The notes under the pieces are model-generated. The model did not search any database and was not told where the DNA came from. It worked only from the letters and a program-made list of their open reading frames with translations. 64,000 nucleotides of DNA, taken from contig JAEYYB010000138.1 of assembly GCA_023430975.1 (NCBI GenBank), positions 4,310-68,309 of the forward strand, given 5' to 3'. Below are positions 8,058 to 17,302 of this stretch, piece by piece. The DNA is from Bacillota bacterium. GTDB taxonomy: Bacteria > Bacillota > Clostridia > Acetivibrionales > DSM-2933. Within the stretch, counting starts at the first letter, position 1, and each line of letters starts with the position of its first letter. The translations under genes were made by a program, and so were the position numbers.

Positions 8058-9752
8058 ATGCCAACAATAGGAATAGATCTTGGCACTACTAATAGCCTTG
8101 TGGCCTACTGGACAGATGAAGGGCCAAGGTTAATCCCAAATGTGCTGGGGTCAAATCTTACACCGTCGGTAGTCAGTGTTGATGAAAACGGAGAAATATA
8201 TGTAGGGCAGATAGCCAAAGAAAGAAAAATTACTCATCCTCACCTAACAGCTTCTTCATTTAAACGATTTATGGGAACGGAGAAAGTTTTTCATCTTGGG
8301 CAATATTCTTTCACTCCTGAAGATTTATCCTCCTTTGTTGTACGTTCTTTAAAGGCTGATGCGGAGGCTTATTTTGGTAGTGAGGTGACCGAGGCTGTGA
8401 TCAGTGTTCCGGCTTATTTCAATGATGCTCAAAGAAAAGCAACAAAGCGTTCGGCGGAACTGGCCGGGCTCAAAGTGGAACGGCTTATCAGCGAGCCTAC
8501 TGCTGCGGCAATATCATATGGACTGCATCTGAAAGAATCTGAAACCAGCTTCCTTGTATTCGATCTTGGAGGAGGTACCTTTGATGTATCTATCCTGGAG
8601 CTGTTCGAAGGTGTTATGCAGGTAAAATCCATTGCAGGTGATAATTTTCTTGGAGGAGAAGATTTTACCGATACTCTGGCTGCACATTTTATTGAACGTC
8701 ATGGACTAAACTTGGATTCCCTTGATTTTAAGGCTAGATCATTTATAAGCAAGCAGGCTGAGCAGTGCAAATGTAACCTGAGTAATGGCAGCAATGGAAA
8801 GATGGTTTTTACCATAAATGATAAAACCTATGAATCAGTTATAGATCGGGGAGAATATGAAAAGCTGGTTCAACCCCTTCTAATTCGTCTACGCCACCCT
8901 ATAGAACGTGCACTAAGAGATGCAGAGCTAATGCCGGAGGATCTCGATTCAGTCATACTGATAGGCGGTGCTACCAGAATGCATGTTGTGAGATCTGTTG
9001 TATCCAAGATGTTTGGGCGTCTTCCTAATTCAAGTATTAATCCTGATGAGGCAGTTGCATTGGGTACAGCTATCCAGGTTGCTCTAAAAGAGCGTAACCA
9101 GGCACTCAATGAAGTAATACTTACAGATGTTTGTCCGTACTCACTTGGCACCAACATTGCAAAAGACATGGGCGGCGGTAAATTTGAGGCAGGGTATTTC
9201 CTTCCGATAATAGAGAGGAATACACCCATACCTGTAAGTAAGGTAGAAACCTTGTCTACCCTATATGAAAACCAATCGGAGATACATGTAGAGGTATATC
9301 AGGGGGAAAGCAGAAGGGTAGAAGGCAATATAAAAATAGGTGAACTAAACATACCTCTCAACCCAGAAAAAACGGGAAAACAACTCGTTGATGTAAGATA
9401 TACATATGATATCAACGGTATTTTGGAAGTTGAGGTATTGACCCATAAGACAGGGGCAAAAAACAGGATTGTTATAGAGAAAAGTCCTGGGAGTATGACA
9501 CAGGAGGAGATTGAGGAGAAGCTTAAGCAATTGAAGGATTTAAAGATTCACCCAAGGGAAAGAACAGAAAACAAGCTTCTTATAGCCAGAGGAGAGAGGT
9601 TGTATGAAGAGTCTCTTGGAGAGATACGGGAATATATCTCAATGGTTTTACAGGATTTTGAAAGTGTCATGTCTCGTCAAAATGAGCTGGAAATTAGAAA
9701 GGCTGCTGAAGTCCTTAAGAAAAAGCTTGATGAAATTGAAATGAGGTTCTAA
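8058..9752 (+). CDS. hscC: HscC-type Hsp70 chaperone
   Basis: 564 residues, shorter than DnaK (about 610), as in the HscC branch. The ATPase domain shows IGIDLGTTNSLVAYW (phosphate 1), VFDLGGGTFDVSILE (phosphate 2), ISVPAYFNDAQRKATK and VILIGGATRMHVVR (adenosine motif). The substrate-binding part starts about residue 380 and the lid is short. Members fold or hold client proteins with a dedicated J-domain partner, and the next gene, five bases downstream, is such a partner. AGAGGTG precedes the ATG. This is not the housekeeping dnaK: grpE and dnaJ are absent from the neighbourhood. Confidence 0.9.
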   Translation: MPTIGIDLGTTNSLVAYWTDEGPRLIPNVLGSNLTPSVVSVDENGEIYVGQIAKERKITHPHLTASSFKRFMGTEKVFHLGQYSFTPEDLSSFVVRSLKADAEAYFGSEVTEAVISVPAYFNDAQRKATKRSAELAGLKVERLISEPTAAAISYGLHLKESETSFLVFDLGGGTFDVSILELFEGVMQVKSIAGDNFLGGEDFTDTLAAHFIERHGLNLDSLDFKARSFISKQAEQCKCNLSNGSNGKMVFTINDKTYESVIDRGEYEKLVQPLLIRLRHPIERALRDAELMPEDLDSVILIGGATRMHVVRSVVSKMFGRLPNSSINPDEAVALGTAIQVALKERNQALNEVILTDVCPYSLGTNIAKDMGGGKFEAGYFLPIIERNTPIPVSKVETLSTLYENQSEIHVEVYQGESRRVEGNIKIGELNIPLNPEKTGKQLVDVRYTYDINGILEVEVLTHKTGAKNRIVIEKSPGSMTQEEIEEKLKQLKDLKIHPRERTENKLLIARGERLYEESLGEIREYISMVLQDFESVMSRQNELEIRKAAEVLKKKLDEIEMRF

Positions 9753-9757
9753 TTCCA

Positions 9758-11749
9758 ATGGATATATGGAATGTTTTGGGGATAAACCCCACTGATGACA
9801 TAGGTGTAATAAAAAAAGCATATGCGGCTAAACTGAAAGTTTGTCATCCGGAAGATGACCCACAGGGGTACCAAAGGCTCAGGGAGGCTTTTGACAGTGC
9901 CTTAAAATATGCTAAAATGCAGCGAAAATCCAAAGATGCTGATATCAGCCAAACAAATGAAAATAGAAATGTGGATGGTGGCGAAGAATCCCAGGCAACG
10001 GTTGACAATGAAATACAGGAACCGATCGATGATGAAATACAGCCTCCGAAGGTTAAATTCAGAAATGACTTCATAACAAATGTTATTGCCTTAGAGTATG
10101 CCAATGACGGATTTATAGAGGATGCAGCCGATATTTACAATAACTTTTCATTCAGAATAGATGAGAAGAAATGGATTGCTCTGTTGGATTGTGATTTGAT
10201 GTGGAACATAAAAAACCAGGAGCGTCTCAACATTAGGATGCTTACTTTTTTAACATCCCATCATTATTTGCCAAATAAAATATGGAAATTGTTAAATACT
10301 CACTTTGATTGGTGTAAAAGCCTTGAGCGTCTTGAATATGTTTACTCCAGGACGTTCATAAAGTATATAAAAAGAAGGGTAAACGAGAAGCAATATCTTC
10401 ATTATTCTCATCTTGCAGGCATTAATATTATAAATCTGGAAAAGTATCTTGAGTTTAGAGAAGCTGCTTTTGATGAGATAAATAAAAAAGATTTTAATAA
10501 TGCGTACATATCATTAACACAAGCTGAAGAAATTTATAATGAAGATCCAGAACTATGGAAGTTGCAAGGGATGTACCGTTTTCATATGGGAAATATTGAT
10601 GCAGCCGATGATTTGTTTAAACGGTGTTTGAAATTTAGACCGGATGATATTATTAATTTATTCTATTCCATACACATTCTTTACAAGAAGGAGAAATATC
10701 ATGAGGCCGTTACGCTGTGTGAAAAACTGAAGGAAATAGGTGACTTGAATGCAGAACAGCATGGATTGCTATCAATATGCTACATTAAGGTTAAAAGATT
10801 TGAAGAAGCCAAAAATCATCTTCAAACTGCCTTAGAAATTGACCCTAGAAATAAAACTATAAGAAATCTTTTTTGTGATCTTAACGATAAAATTAAGAAG
10901 GAAATTAAGGAGGAGAGCCGGAGAAAACGTAAAGACGAGGAGTTAAGGCTTGAACTTGCTCGGATAGACCAAGAAATTGAATTGATATTGCAAGGTGATG
11001 ATAATAATGGTAATAAAGCTTCATATAAAAGTCCGCTAGGGCATGGAAAAGCCAAGGTTTTTGTTATTGTTGTAGTAATTATTACTGTTTTGGTTATACA
11101 ATTTGCCTTGACGCGAAGCAATGTAATAAGAAACAATTCTGCTGGTAACGCCAAGTCAACCATAGAAGCTTTAAATACACCAAAACCGTCTTTAAATAAT
11201 GATGCCTATATTGAAATTACAAATGCATATGCATTATCAACCGATGGTAATGAACATAGCATAAACCAAAGTGAATTGATTGGACTTAACCTTATGTGTA
11301 AATATGTATTGGGCACAGATCAAATTCTAGGTACGTCTTTCAAAGAGCTGGATATGAGCGATCCTTCAAAGTTAAGTATTGATGATTTTGTTGTACGTGT
11401 AGGAGTGTTGAACGGTAAAAAGATTGTTGTCCTAACTAGCCTAATGGATTATCTTCAGAAGAATGCTTTCAAAAAAGCAGTTGTGAGAGGACAGGTTATA
11501 GATATTAAGCCTGAGATGTTATCAGAAGTAAGGGAAAGGATGAAACAGATGGAAATTTCCACTGAAGATTTGATTCCTGATAAATATATACTTACGTCTA
11601 TAGATTTTAGCTATGATGATATCAAGAATGATATAGAAAATAAACAATTATATGGAAGTTCCTCAGAACCCAATTGGTCTTCTCTATTCAAGCTGATTAT
11701 ACCAATTATAATTTTTTTATCAGTTGCAATACGACGATCGAGAAGTTGA
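9758..11749 (+). CDS. Membrane-anchored J-domain/TPR co-chaperone (HPE motif)
   Basis: 663 residues. Residues 1-58 form a J-domain (WNVLGINPTDDIGVIKKAYA, then CHPEDDPQGYQRLREAF); the canonical HPD tripeptide is HPE. After an acidic linker come TPR-like repeats (about 235-365; for example NAYISLTQAEEIYNEDPELW and GNIDAADDLFKRCLKFRPDD), a charged coiled segment, a membrane helix (about 430-450, VFVIVVVIITVLVIQFAL) and a second hydrophobic segment at the extreme C-terminus. It is almost certainly the partner of the Hsp70 just upstream and would tether it to the membrane. A hairpin terminator follows a palindromic repeat downstream. Its clients are unknown. Confidence 0.8.
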   Translation: MDIWNVLGINPTDDIGVIKKAYAAKLKVCHPEDDPQGYQRLREAFDSALKYAKMQRKSKDADISQTNENRNVDGGEESQATVDNEIQEPIDDEIQPPKVKFRNDFITNVIALEYANDGFIEDAADIYNNFSFRIDEKKWIALLDCDLMWNIKNQERLNIRMLTFLTSHHYLPNKIWKLLNTHFDWCKSLERLEYVYSRTFIKYIKRRVNEKQYLHYSHLAGINIINLEKYLEFREAAFDEINKKDFNNAYISLTQAEEIYNEDPELWKLQGMYRFHMGNIDAADDLFKRCLKFRPDDIINLFYSIHILYKKEKYHEAVTLCEKLKEIGDLNAEQHGLLSICYIKVKRFEEAKNHLQTALEIDPRNKTIRNLFCDLNDKIKKEIKEESRRKRKDEELRLELARIDQEIELILQGDDNNGNKASYKSPLGHGKAKVFVIVVVIITVLVIQFALTRSNVIRNNSAGNAKSTIEALNTPKPSLNNDAYIEITNAYALSTDGNEHSINQSELIGLNLMCKYVLGTDQILGTSFKELDMSDPSKLSIDDFVVRVGVLNGKKIVVLTSLMDYLQKNAFKKAVVRGQVIDIKPEMLSEVRERMKQMEISTEDLIPDKYILTSIDFSYDDIKNDIENKQLYGSSSEPNWSSLFKLIIPIIIFLSVAIRRSRS

Positions 11750-11779
11750 CCTGTGATAAGTAATGCCTTAGAAATAACT

Positions 11780-11881
11780 ATATGAAAAGTGAATAATCTT
11801 ATACATTTGTCTATCGCAAATTCCGTAAAAACCGTTCGTTATTTGATCTGACAAATGTAAGATCATTAACTCTTTTCATAT
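11780..11881 (+). repeat. Family A palindromic repeat, copy 2
   Basis: 102 bases, 'tatgaaaag' subfamily at both ends, nearly identical to the copies at 6155, 42705 and 60736. It lies between the J-protein stop and the terminator at 11886, so it is expected to be transcribed in the 3' end of the chaperone operon. Confidence 0.92.
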
Positions 11882-11885
11882 CATT

Positions 11886-11928
11886 AAAGATACCGAACTT
11901 ATAGAAAATTAACAGTTCGGTATCTTTA
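11886..11928. terminator. Bidirectional rho-independent terminator
   Basis: Inverted repeat aaagataccgaact / agttcggtatcttt around a 15-base AT-rich loop, between the converging chaperone operon and beta-lactamase-fold remnant. Confidence 0.85.
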
Positions 11929-11956
11929 ATAATACACTTAAATGATGCACTTAAAA

Positions 11957-12454
11957 TCACTTGCTTCCAAGCAACTTGAGGGTGTGTTCTATTAAATTAA
12001 TGCCTCCCCATTTACCGTGGCCAGGTATTACTGTTTCGGCATCTTCTTTATATTTATCAAATACATTTTTAACGGATTTTGGCCATTGCTCAATATTGGC
12101 ATCTGTTGTGCTTCCTAAATCCTTTGAATCCTCTGATTTTATCAGGCACCCGCCAAATAATATTTTATATTTTGGGAGCCATACAGTTATATTATCTTTC
12201 GAATGACCTTCACCGGGATAAAATGTTTCGATTACTGTATCTCCTACCTGAATAACGGGTTCTAAATCCAATTCAGTGAGTGGTTTATTAAAACCGTTCT
12301 TTTCTGCTTCCTTCATGGTCATGCTGGTACTTCTTACATCAATCTTCTGTTCAAGTAATGTGGATATTCCGCCAATCCTGTCATCATGGGCGTGTGTTAT
12401 GACACTGTTTAAAACACATGACATTTTGCTTTCATTCTGCCGTATGGGGCTCAA
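11957..12454 (-). pseudogene. N-terminally truncated subclass B1 metallo-beta-lactamase-like gene
   Basis: 165 residues that align with only the later two-thirds of a B1 metallo-beta-lactamase (normally about 230-250 residues). All zinc ligands are present: THAHDDRIGG (His, His, Asp), GEGHSKDN (His), GGCLIKS (Cys) and VIPGHGKWGG (His). The first two beta strands and the signal peptide are missing. The frame upstream of the TTG at 12454 is open only back to the TAG that ends the SleB-like gene, with no ribosome binding site. It looks like the remnant of a gene whose 5' part was deleted, bringing it in frame behind its neighbour. Confidence 0.7.
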
Positions 12455-12469
12455 ATACTCGCTCCAGAC

Positions 12470-13303
12470 CTAATAGTAAAAATGCATTCCGTCCATTTTT
12501 TTATATAGTGTAATCCTTTTGCTTTTAAATGGAACATCACAAAAATATAAGCATTTACCTATATTATTGACACCTTCATAAGCCATTTTTGCTGCAGTTA
12601 TGCATTCCTGAGTAGGAACAAGGGTTTTAAATCCTGATTTATGTGCTGGTGGAAATTGGCCTTGTTGAAATATAACACCTTGAACTGTGTTGGGATATGC
12701 AGGACTCTTTATTCTGTTTAATACAACGTTCGCGATAGCTACTTTGGTATCAAGTGACAAGCCTTTTCCTTCAACATGAATTATTCTTGCAAGCCAAAGC
12801 AAATCTTCATCTGTATATGATCTTTTGTAAACTGAGGAAGCGGGAACAGTTAGTTTATCATTATTAATAGACAGGGTATAATATTTGGGGTCCCAATCAA
12901 CCTTACAGCCAAGGGTTTCAGATATAAACCTTAAAGGAACCATGGTACGACTATTGTTAATTTCGACGGATGAATCAATGGTGAATGGTTCACCGTTAAT
13001 AAGTATTTCTTTTTTTCCAACATACAATTCCATGAGACTTTGCTCTGTTACAACAAGGGCCTTGTTTTCTTCCTTAACCCAGCTTATATCCGCACCTAAA
13101 GCCTGGCTAATAAACCTAAGCGACACATATGTACGACCGTTTTTAATGTAAGGAGGTGCATCGGTTTTGATGTAATTACCGTTAACTTTCAGGCTGATAA
13201 AAACCTGATTGCTCAAAGCATTTGTCGGAATTTGATAACAAAAACACAATAAGATCAAAACTAAAAAAAACACCACTGGCCTTGCATAATTAATTTTTCT
13301 CAT
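12470..13303 (-). CDS. Secreted SleB-like cell wall hydrolase with copper-amine-oxidase-N stalk domains
   Basis: 277 residues: signal peptide (about 1-28), two copies of the stalk/copper amine oxidase N-terminal-like repeat (KNGRTYVSLRFISQALG and NNSRTMVPLRFISETLG), then a Hydrolase_2 domain (about 160-277) with the SleB-type catalytic Glu in WLARIIHVEGKG and the VLNRIKSPAYPNTVQGVIFQ motif. SleB-type enzymes are lytic transglycosylases acting on peptidoglycan, often in spore germination. The start at 13303 is preferred because GAGGAG sits six bases before it. The stop is 15 bases from the beta-lactamase-like remnant and in the same frame. Confidence 0.82.
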   Translation of the reverse strand: MRKINYARPVVFFLVLILLCFCYQIPTNALSNQVFISLKVNGNYIKTDAPPYIKNGRTYVSLRFISQALGADISWVKEENKALVVTEQSLMELYVGKKEILINGEPFTIDSSVEINNSRTMVPLRFISETLGCKVDWDPKYYTLSINNDKLTVPASSVYKRSYTDEDLLWLARIIHVEGKGLSLDTKVAIANVVLNRIKSPAYPNTVQGVIFQQGQFPPAHKSGFKTLVPTQECITAAKMAYEGVNNIGKCLYFCDVPFKSKRITLYKKMDGMHFYY

Positions 13304-13337
13304 ACTCATCTCCTCTTTGAAATATTTTGCATTTGTT

Positions 13338-13419
13338 CATGTCTGGGAAATTATGGAGTATTCACACCGCAATTTCTCGCAACAACAATCAATGTTGTAA
13401 AATAACTTCGCGATTTTGT
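13338..13419 (+). repeat. Family B repeat, copy 1
   Basis: About 80 bases starting gtctgggaaattatg and ending cgcgattttgta, with small internal hairpins (for example caaca...tgttg). Related copies lie at 54530-54616 and 57624-57700. It is in the promoter-side gap of the SleB-like gene. The rest of the gap, 13420-13693, shows only AT-rich DNA and two copies of the short word atgtatcaatgcc. Confidence 0.7.
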
Positions 13420-13693
13420 ACTGAAGATTACTTTTGATCAAAATTAGTATTTTATATAAATATATTATGTATCAATGCCATTTATAAACATAAAGTTAAA
13501 AATATAAATAAATGCAATTTTGGCATTATAATATCATAACACTGGGGGAACAGGCAAGAGATGGCCTTTATATGGCAAATTTATCAAGTGCTGATAAGAG
13601 GTTGAAACCCTTATGTATCAATGCCTTTACGGAAAGTGTGGCAAAATTGTTTTTACAAAAATGACAAAATAATTACTTGAACTTAACCATTAC

Positions 13694-13796
13694 TATATGA
13701 AAAGTGTTAATAATCTTACATTTGTCAGAGCAAATAATGAACGCTTTTACGGGATTTGCGATAGACAAATGTAAAAGATTATTCACTTTTCATATA
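13694..13796 (-). repeat. Family A palindromic repeat, copy 3 (reverse orientation)
   Basis: 103 bases with 'tatgaaaag' ends; the core reads in the opposite direction (gaacgcttttacgggattt) to copies 1 and 2. It immediately precedes the terminator at 13801. Confidence 0.9.
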
Positions 13797-13800
13797 AATA

Positions 13801-13849
13801 AAAAAGTGATTCTACTGCCAAATTGTTATTGCAGTAAAATCACTTTTTA
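13801..13849. terminator. Rho-independent terminator downstream of the xylanase
   Basis: Inverted repeat aaaaagtgattctactgc / gcagtaaaatcacttttta with one mismatch, 19 bases beyond the xylanase stop, with T runs in both directions. Confidence 0.82.
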
Positions 13850-13867
13850 TTGTTGGATCAAGGTTCT

Positions 13868-16174
13868 TTATTTTTCAAAACTAAGTTCACATAGGTTATT
13901 TTCACTGTTGCCATTAGCGGCCTTATGCACTGGGTAGAGCTGGTATTTCCTCTTTCCGTTATCTGAATCGTTATCGGATATGGATAAATTCCAAGGTATA
14001 GTTGTTCCGGCAAGATCTTCTACAGGCAATTCAACTGCCACTTCCAAAACTTTGCCGTCTTTGCTCCATGCAGCTTTTGCATTACCTTTATAGCTTCCTA
14101 CATCAATATCTTTACCAACAATGGTACGGAGAATTTTTACTGTATCTTCGGGTCTTATTGATACCTCTACATTGTCATTCTCTGCTGCGTCAGCATTATC
14201 GGTGACTGTTTTATCATCAACTCTGGTGATATAAAGGAAAACAGTGTTTTTGTCAAATATGGCCTTCCATTCAGCATAACAGTCATCGTTGTTCTTTGGA
14301 GATGATTGATCCTTGAGGTTTAACTGGTTATATGCCAGCTTGTATTTAACGGCATTGTCCCAAACGCCTGGATCCTCAACACCATCAATGGTAGGAGCTT
14401 TTAATGCTTTGCGTGCCATAAACGGTGGAAGTGTATACTCCTTTGCAGTAGGCTTTTGCTGTTCACTAACAAAGTTTAATGCTGCAAGATCTTTTCCTTG
14501 CCAGCTGGTGTTTGCTCCATTCACCGGATACAGCTGGAATGATCTTCCGCCTGTGAAGTCATCACTGTCCGTAATTGCAGTGTTCCATCCTATTGTCACC
14601 CCTGCCAAATCCTCTTCAGCAGGCATTTCTATGGAAAATTCAAGAATCTTTCCGTCTTTGCTCCATACTGCTTTCCTTTCACCTGCAGCAGGGTTGAAGG
14701 ACCAATCTTGCCCTATAAGGCTTCTAATTTGGTTGACTTCTCCGTTATGCTCTAAAAATAACTCAACACAATCATTTTCATATTCTGTTGCAGCCTCTGA
14801 AACAGTCTTGTTATCATTTCGTTCTACCATTCCATAAAACTTGTTTTTATTATAAACAATTCTCCAGGAGCCGCTGACATTCTTCAAGTCTTCAGTCGGA
14901 CGCAGGTCGTTTTCATTTAACTGGTTATATGCAAATGGATATACTACTGCGTCCTTCCATTCTTCAGGATCATACTTACCATCTATGACAGGAGGCTTGG
15001 AAACGGGGTTAGCGGCAAATGGAGGAACTATAACCCTCTTTTTCAAAGCTTCTTTTTTAAGTTTTTCATAGTCTATTTTTACAGGCCCTTGCTTTAAAGC
15101 ATTGACTAAGGCAGTGTATGCTGGCTTGGGCTTGTACTCTTTGTCGAAAATATGAGCATCCCCAGACTCAGGATATGTTTCAGGTACCCATGAATGCTTG
15201 TCTGTAAGTCCCCACATTGTAAATACATTTACCTTGTCAAAGTTTAAAGCTATATTCATCAATTGTGAGTAAGCTTCTGCCTGATTCTTAAGCTGGGTTT
15301 CATCGGCATAACCGTATATGCGGAAGTCAACTTCGGTAAAATCAACTTCCAACCCCAAATCAGTAAACCTTTTTACATTATCATAAATGCTGCCCATGTC
15401 AGGAGGGGTTTGCATATCGAAATGGCATTGGAAGCCAATTCCGTCAATGGGTACTTTTTTGTCAAGAAGCTCTTTTACAAACTTGTAATAATAGTCGGAC
15501 TTAACGCCTTTTTCTTCGATGAAAAAGTCATTCATATAAAGTTTGGCATCAGGATCGGCTTCGTGAGCCCATTGAAATGCCTTTTCTATGTATTCCGGTC
15601 CGATTTTTTCCAGCCATAATGTATTTCTTAAAGTATAAACGTCGATAACCTCATTCACAACATCCCAGGCATGGACCTTTCCTTTGTAGTGACCTACAAC
15701 GGTTTTGATATGGTTTTCCAGGATTTTTAGAAGTTCTTCCTTGGAGAAATCGCCGCTGGTGAGCCAGGAAGGATTTTCGATATGCCATACGAGAGTATGT
15801 CCTCTTACCTTCATGTTGTTGCTTATAGCAAAATCAACAATTTTATCGGCCCCTTTAAAATCAAAGGTATCCTTTTTAGGATGAATGAATCCCCACTTCA
15901 TTCTGTTTTCAGGAGTTATAAAATTGTAATTTTCTTTCAGAGCCTTTGCGTACTGGGGTTCATCAAGAAAGTTTGGCTCAATGGCAGCACCAACAAGCAT
16001 GCCGCGTTGGTCGGCCAATTGCCTCAGATTATCAGTTGTACTGTTGGGAATTTTGCTGCTTGGCTGGCTTACTGAAGCTGTGGTATTTGGTTTTTTGTTA
16101 CTGCTACTGCATCCTGTAAGTGAAAAGGAAGCAAGAAGAAGCAGTGAAAGTGTAAGGTGTAACGCTTTTTTCAA
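13868..16174 (-). CDS. GH10 endo-1,4-beta-xylanase lipoprotein with two CBM9 modules
   Basis: 768 residues from a TTG start with GGGGAGG upstream; an earlier TTG at 16198 has no proper site. A lipobox (SFSLTGC, Cys22) predicts a membrane-anchored lipoprotein. The GH10 barrel (about 45-365) has the acid/base Glu in WDVVNEVID (Glu175), the nucleophile Glu in VDFTEVDFRI (Glu281), and the VRGHTLVWH strand. Two tandem CBM9-type modules follow (about 390-575 and 590-768; each starts with a PxIDG-type segment). CBM9 binds reducing ends of xylan and cellulose. There is no dockerin, so the enzyme is held on the cell rather than in the cellulosome. Transcribed alone; terminator downstream. Confidence 0.94.
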   Translation of the reverse strand: MKKALHLTLSLLLLASFSLTGCSSSNKKPNTTASVSQPSSKIPNSTTDNLRQLADQRGMLVGAAIEPNFLDEPQYAKALKENYNFITPENRMKWGFIHPKKDTFDFKGADKIVDFAISNNMKVRGHTLVWHIENPSWLTSGDFSKEELLKILENHIKTVVGHYKGKVHAWDVVNEVIDVYTLRNTLWLEKIGPEYIEKAFQWAHEADPDAKLYMNDFFIEEKGVKSDYYYKFVKELLDKKVPIDGIGFQCHFDMQTPPDMGSIYDNVKRFTDLGLEVDFTEVDFRIYGYADETQLKNQAEAYSQLMNIALNFDKVNVFTMWGLTDKHSWVPETYPESGDAHIFDKEYKPKPAYTALVNALKQGPVKIDYEKLKKEALKKRVIVPPFAANPVSKPPVIDGKYDPEEWKDAVVYPFAYNQLNENDLRPTEDLKNVSGSWRIVYNKNKFYGMVERNDNKTVSEAATEYENDCVELFLEHNGEVNQIRSLIGQDWSFNPAAGERKAVWSKDGKILEFSIEMPAEEDLAGVTIGWNTAITDSDDFTGGRSFQLYPVNGANTSWQGKDLAALNFVSEQQKPTAKEYTLPPFMARKALKAPTIDGVEDPGVWDNAVKYKLAYNQLNLKDQSSPKNNDDCYAEWKAIFDKNTVFLYITRVDDKTVTDNADAAENDNVEVSIRPEDTVKILRTIVGKDIDVGSYKGNAKAAWSKDGKVLEVAVELPVEDLAGTTIPWNLSISDNDSDNGKRKYQLYPVHKAANGNSENNLCELSFEK

Positions 16175-16204
16175 AAAAATTCCTCCCCTTGTATTCAATT
16201 AAAT

Positions 16205-16252
16205 TAAATAAAAATGGCTTACATACGCCCTTTAAAGGATATGCAAGCCATA
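16205..16252 (-). terminator. Terminator of galU
   Basis: On the minus strand atggcttgcatat pairs with gtatgtaagccat and is followed by a T-rich run, 11 bases after the galU stop. It also separates galU from the xylanase gene. Confidence 0.75.
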
Positions 16253-16262
16253 ATGAATTTAT

Positions 16263-17135
16263 TTAAAACTTATCAATAACCTTTGTCAAATAGGTTTTAA
16301 AATCATCTTTTATATCATCCCTGGTTAATGCATATTCAACAGTGGCTTCTAAGAAACCTAGCCTGTTTCCGACATCATATCTTTTCCCCTCGAAGTCATA
16401 GGCATATATTGCCTCATTGCTTATAAGGCTCTTAAGAGCATCCGTCAATTGAATTTCCCCACCTTTACCCGGTGTAGCACTTTCAAGGAAATCGAAGATA
16501 TGTGGAGATATAATATACCTTCCGAGGATAGCTATGTTGGAAGGTGCATGCTCAATATCAGGCTTTTCTACAAGATCCTTAACCTTATAAACCCTATCAT
16601 CAACCTGTTTGCAGCTAACTATTCCATACTTTGGAATATCTTCCTGCGGAACATGTTGAACTCCTAAAACTGTAGTTTTGTACTCGTTATATATGGAAAT
16701 CATCTGTTTTAAGCAAGGAACTTCCGAGTTGACAATATCATCACCCAGCAAGACTGCAAAGGGTTCGTTTCCAATAAAGGATTTTGCACAGTATATAGCA
16801 TGTCCCAAGCCTTTTGGTTCCTTTTGTCTTATGTAATGAATATCGACCAGATTGGATATGTCCTGTACCTGGGCCAACAGATCCTGTTTTCCCTTTTTCC
16901 TGAGTTCTTCCTCAAGCTCGTAGGACTTGTCAAAGTGGTCTTCAATGGCACGCTTGTTTCTTCCTGTAACGATAATAATATCTTCTATACCTGAATCGAT
17001 AGCTTCCTCAACAATGTATTGTATTGTCGGTTTGTCTACGATAGGCAGCATTTCTTTAGGTTGTGCTTTTGTTGCAGGTAAAAACCTTGTGCCTAATCCT
17101 GCTGCTGGAATTATGGCTTTACGTACTTTCAAAAT
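16263..17135 (-). CDS. galU: UTP-glucose-1-phosphate uridylyltransferase
   Basis: 290 residues, standard length. The N-terminal nucleotide-binding signature KAIIPAAGLGTRFLPATKAQ is intact, with the PKEMLPIVDKPTIQYIVEEA motif and the later VEKPDIEHAPSNIAILGRYI and GGEIQLTDAL segments typical of bacterial GalU. It makes UDP-glucose from UTP and glucose-1-phosphate for cell-envelope glycans. Two TTG codons can start it; the one at 17135 has AGAGGTG at proper distance, while 17141 abuts the site. A short derivative of repeat A lies about 100 bases upstream. Confidence 0.94.
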   Translation of the reverse strand: MLKVRKAIIPAAGLGTRFLPATKAQPKEMLPIVDKPTIQYIVEEAIDSGIEDIIIVTGRNKRAIEDHFDKSYELEEELRKKGKQDLLAQVQDISNLVDIHYIRQKEPKGLGHAIYCAKSFIGNEPFAVLLGDDIVNSEVPCLKQMISIYNEYKTTVLGVQHVPQEDIPKYGIVSCKQVDDRVYKVKDLVEKPDIEHAPSNIAILGRYIISPHIFDFLESATPGKGGEIQLTDALKSLISNEAIYAYDFEGKRYDVGNRLGFLEATVEYALTRDDIKDDFKTYLTKVIDKF

Positions 17136-17235
17136 CAACACCTCTTTCGTTGTGAAGGTATAATTAAATTGAATGCTTATATGCTACTTTAAATATACCA
17201 AATTATATAATAAACGGCAAATTAAAATAATTTAC

Positions 17236-17274
17236 ATATATGAAAAGTGAATAATCTTTTACATTTTTCATATA
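17236..17274 (+). repeat. Short deletion derivative of family A repeat
   Basis: 39 bases: the intact left end of family A (tatatgaaaagtgaataatc, on to ttacat) joined directly to the terminal few bases of the right end (ttttcatata). The core and most of the right arm are missing. Confidence 0.75.
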
Positions 17275-17302
17275 GCAAATATGGGAAATTATACACTAAT
17301 GA

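Noticed and set aside
11957..12454. Functional carbapenemase
   Set aside because: The N-terminal third and signal peptide are missing and there is no ribosome binding site, so activity is not supported even though zinc ligands remain.
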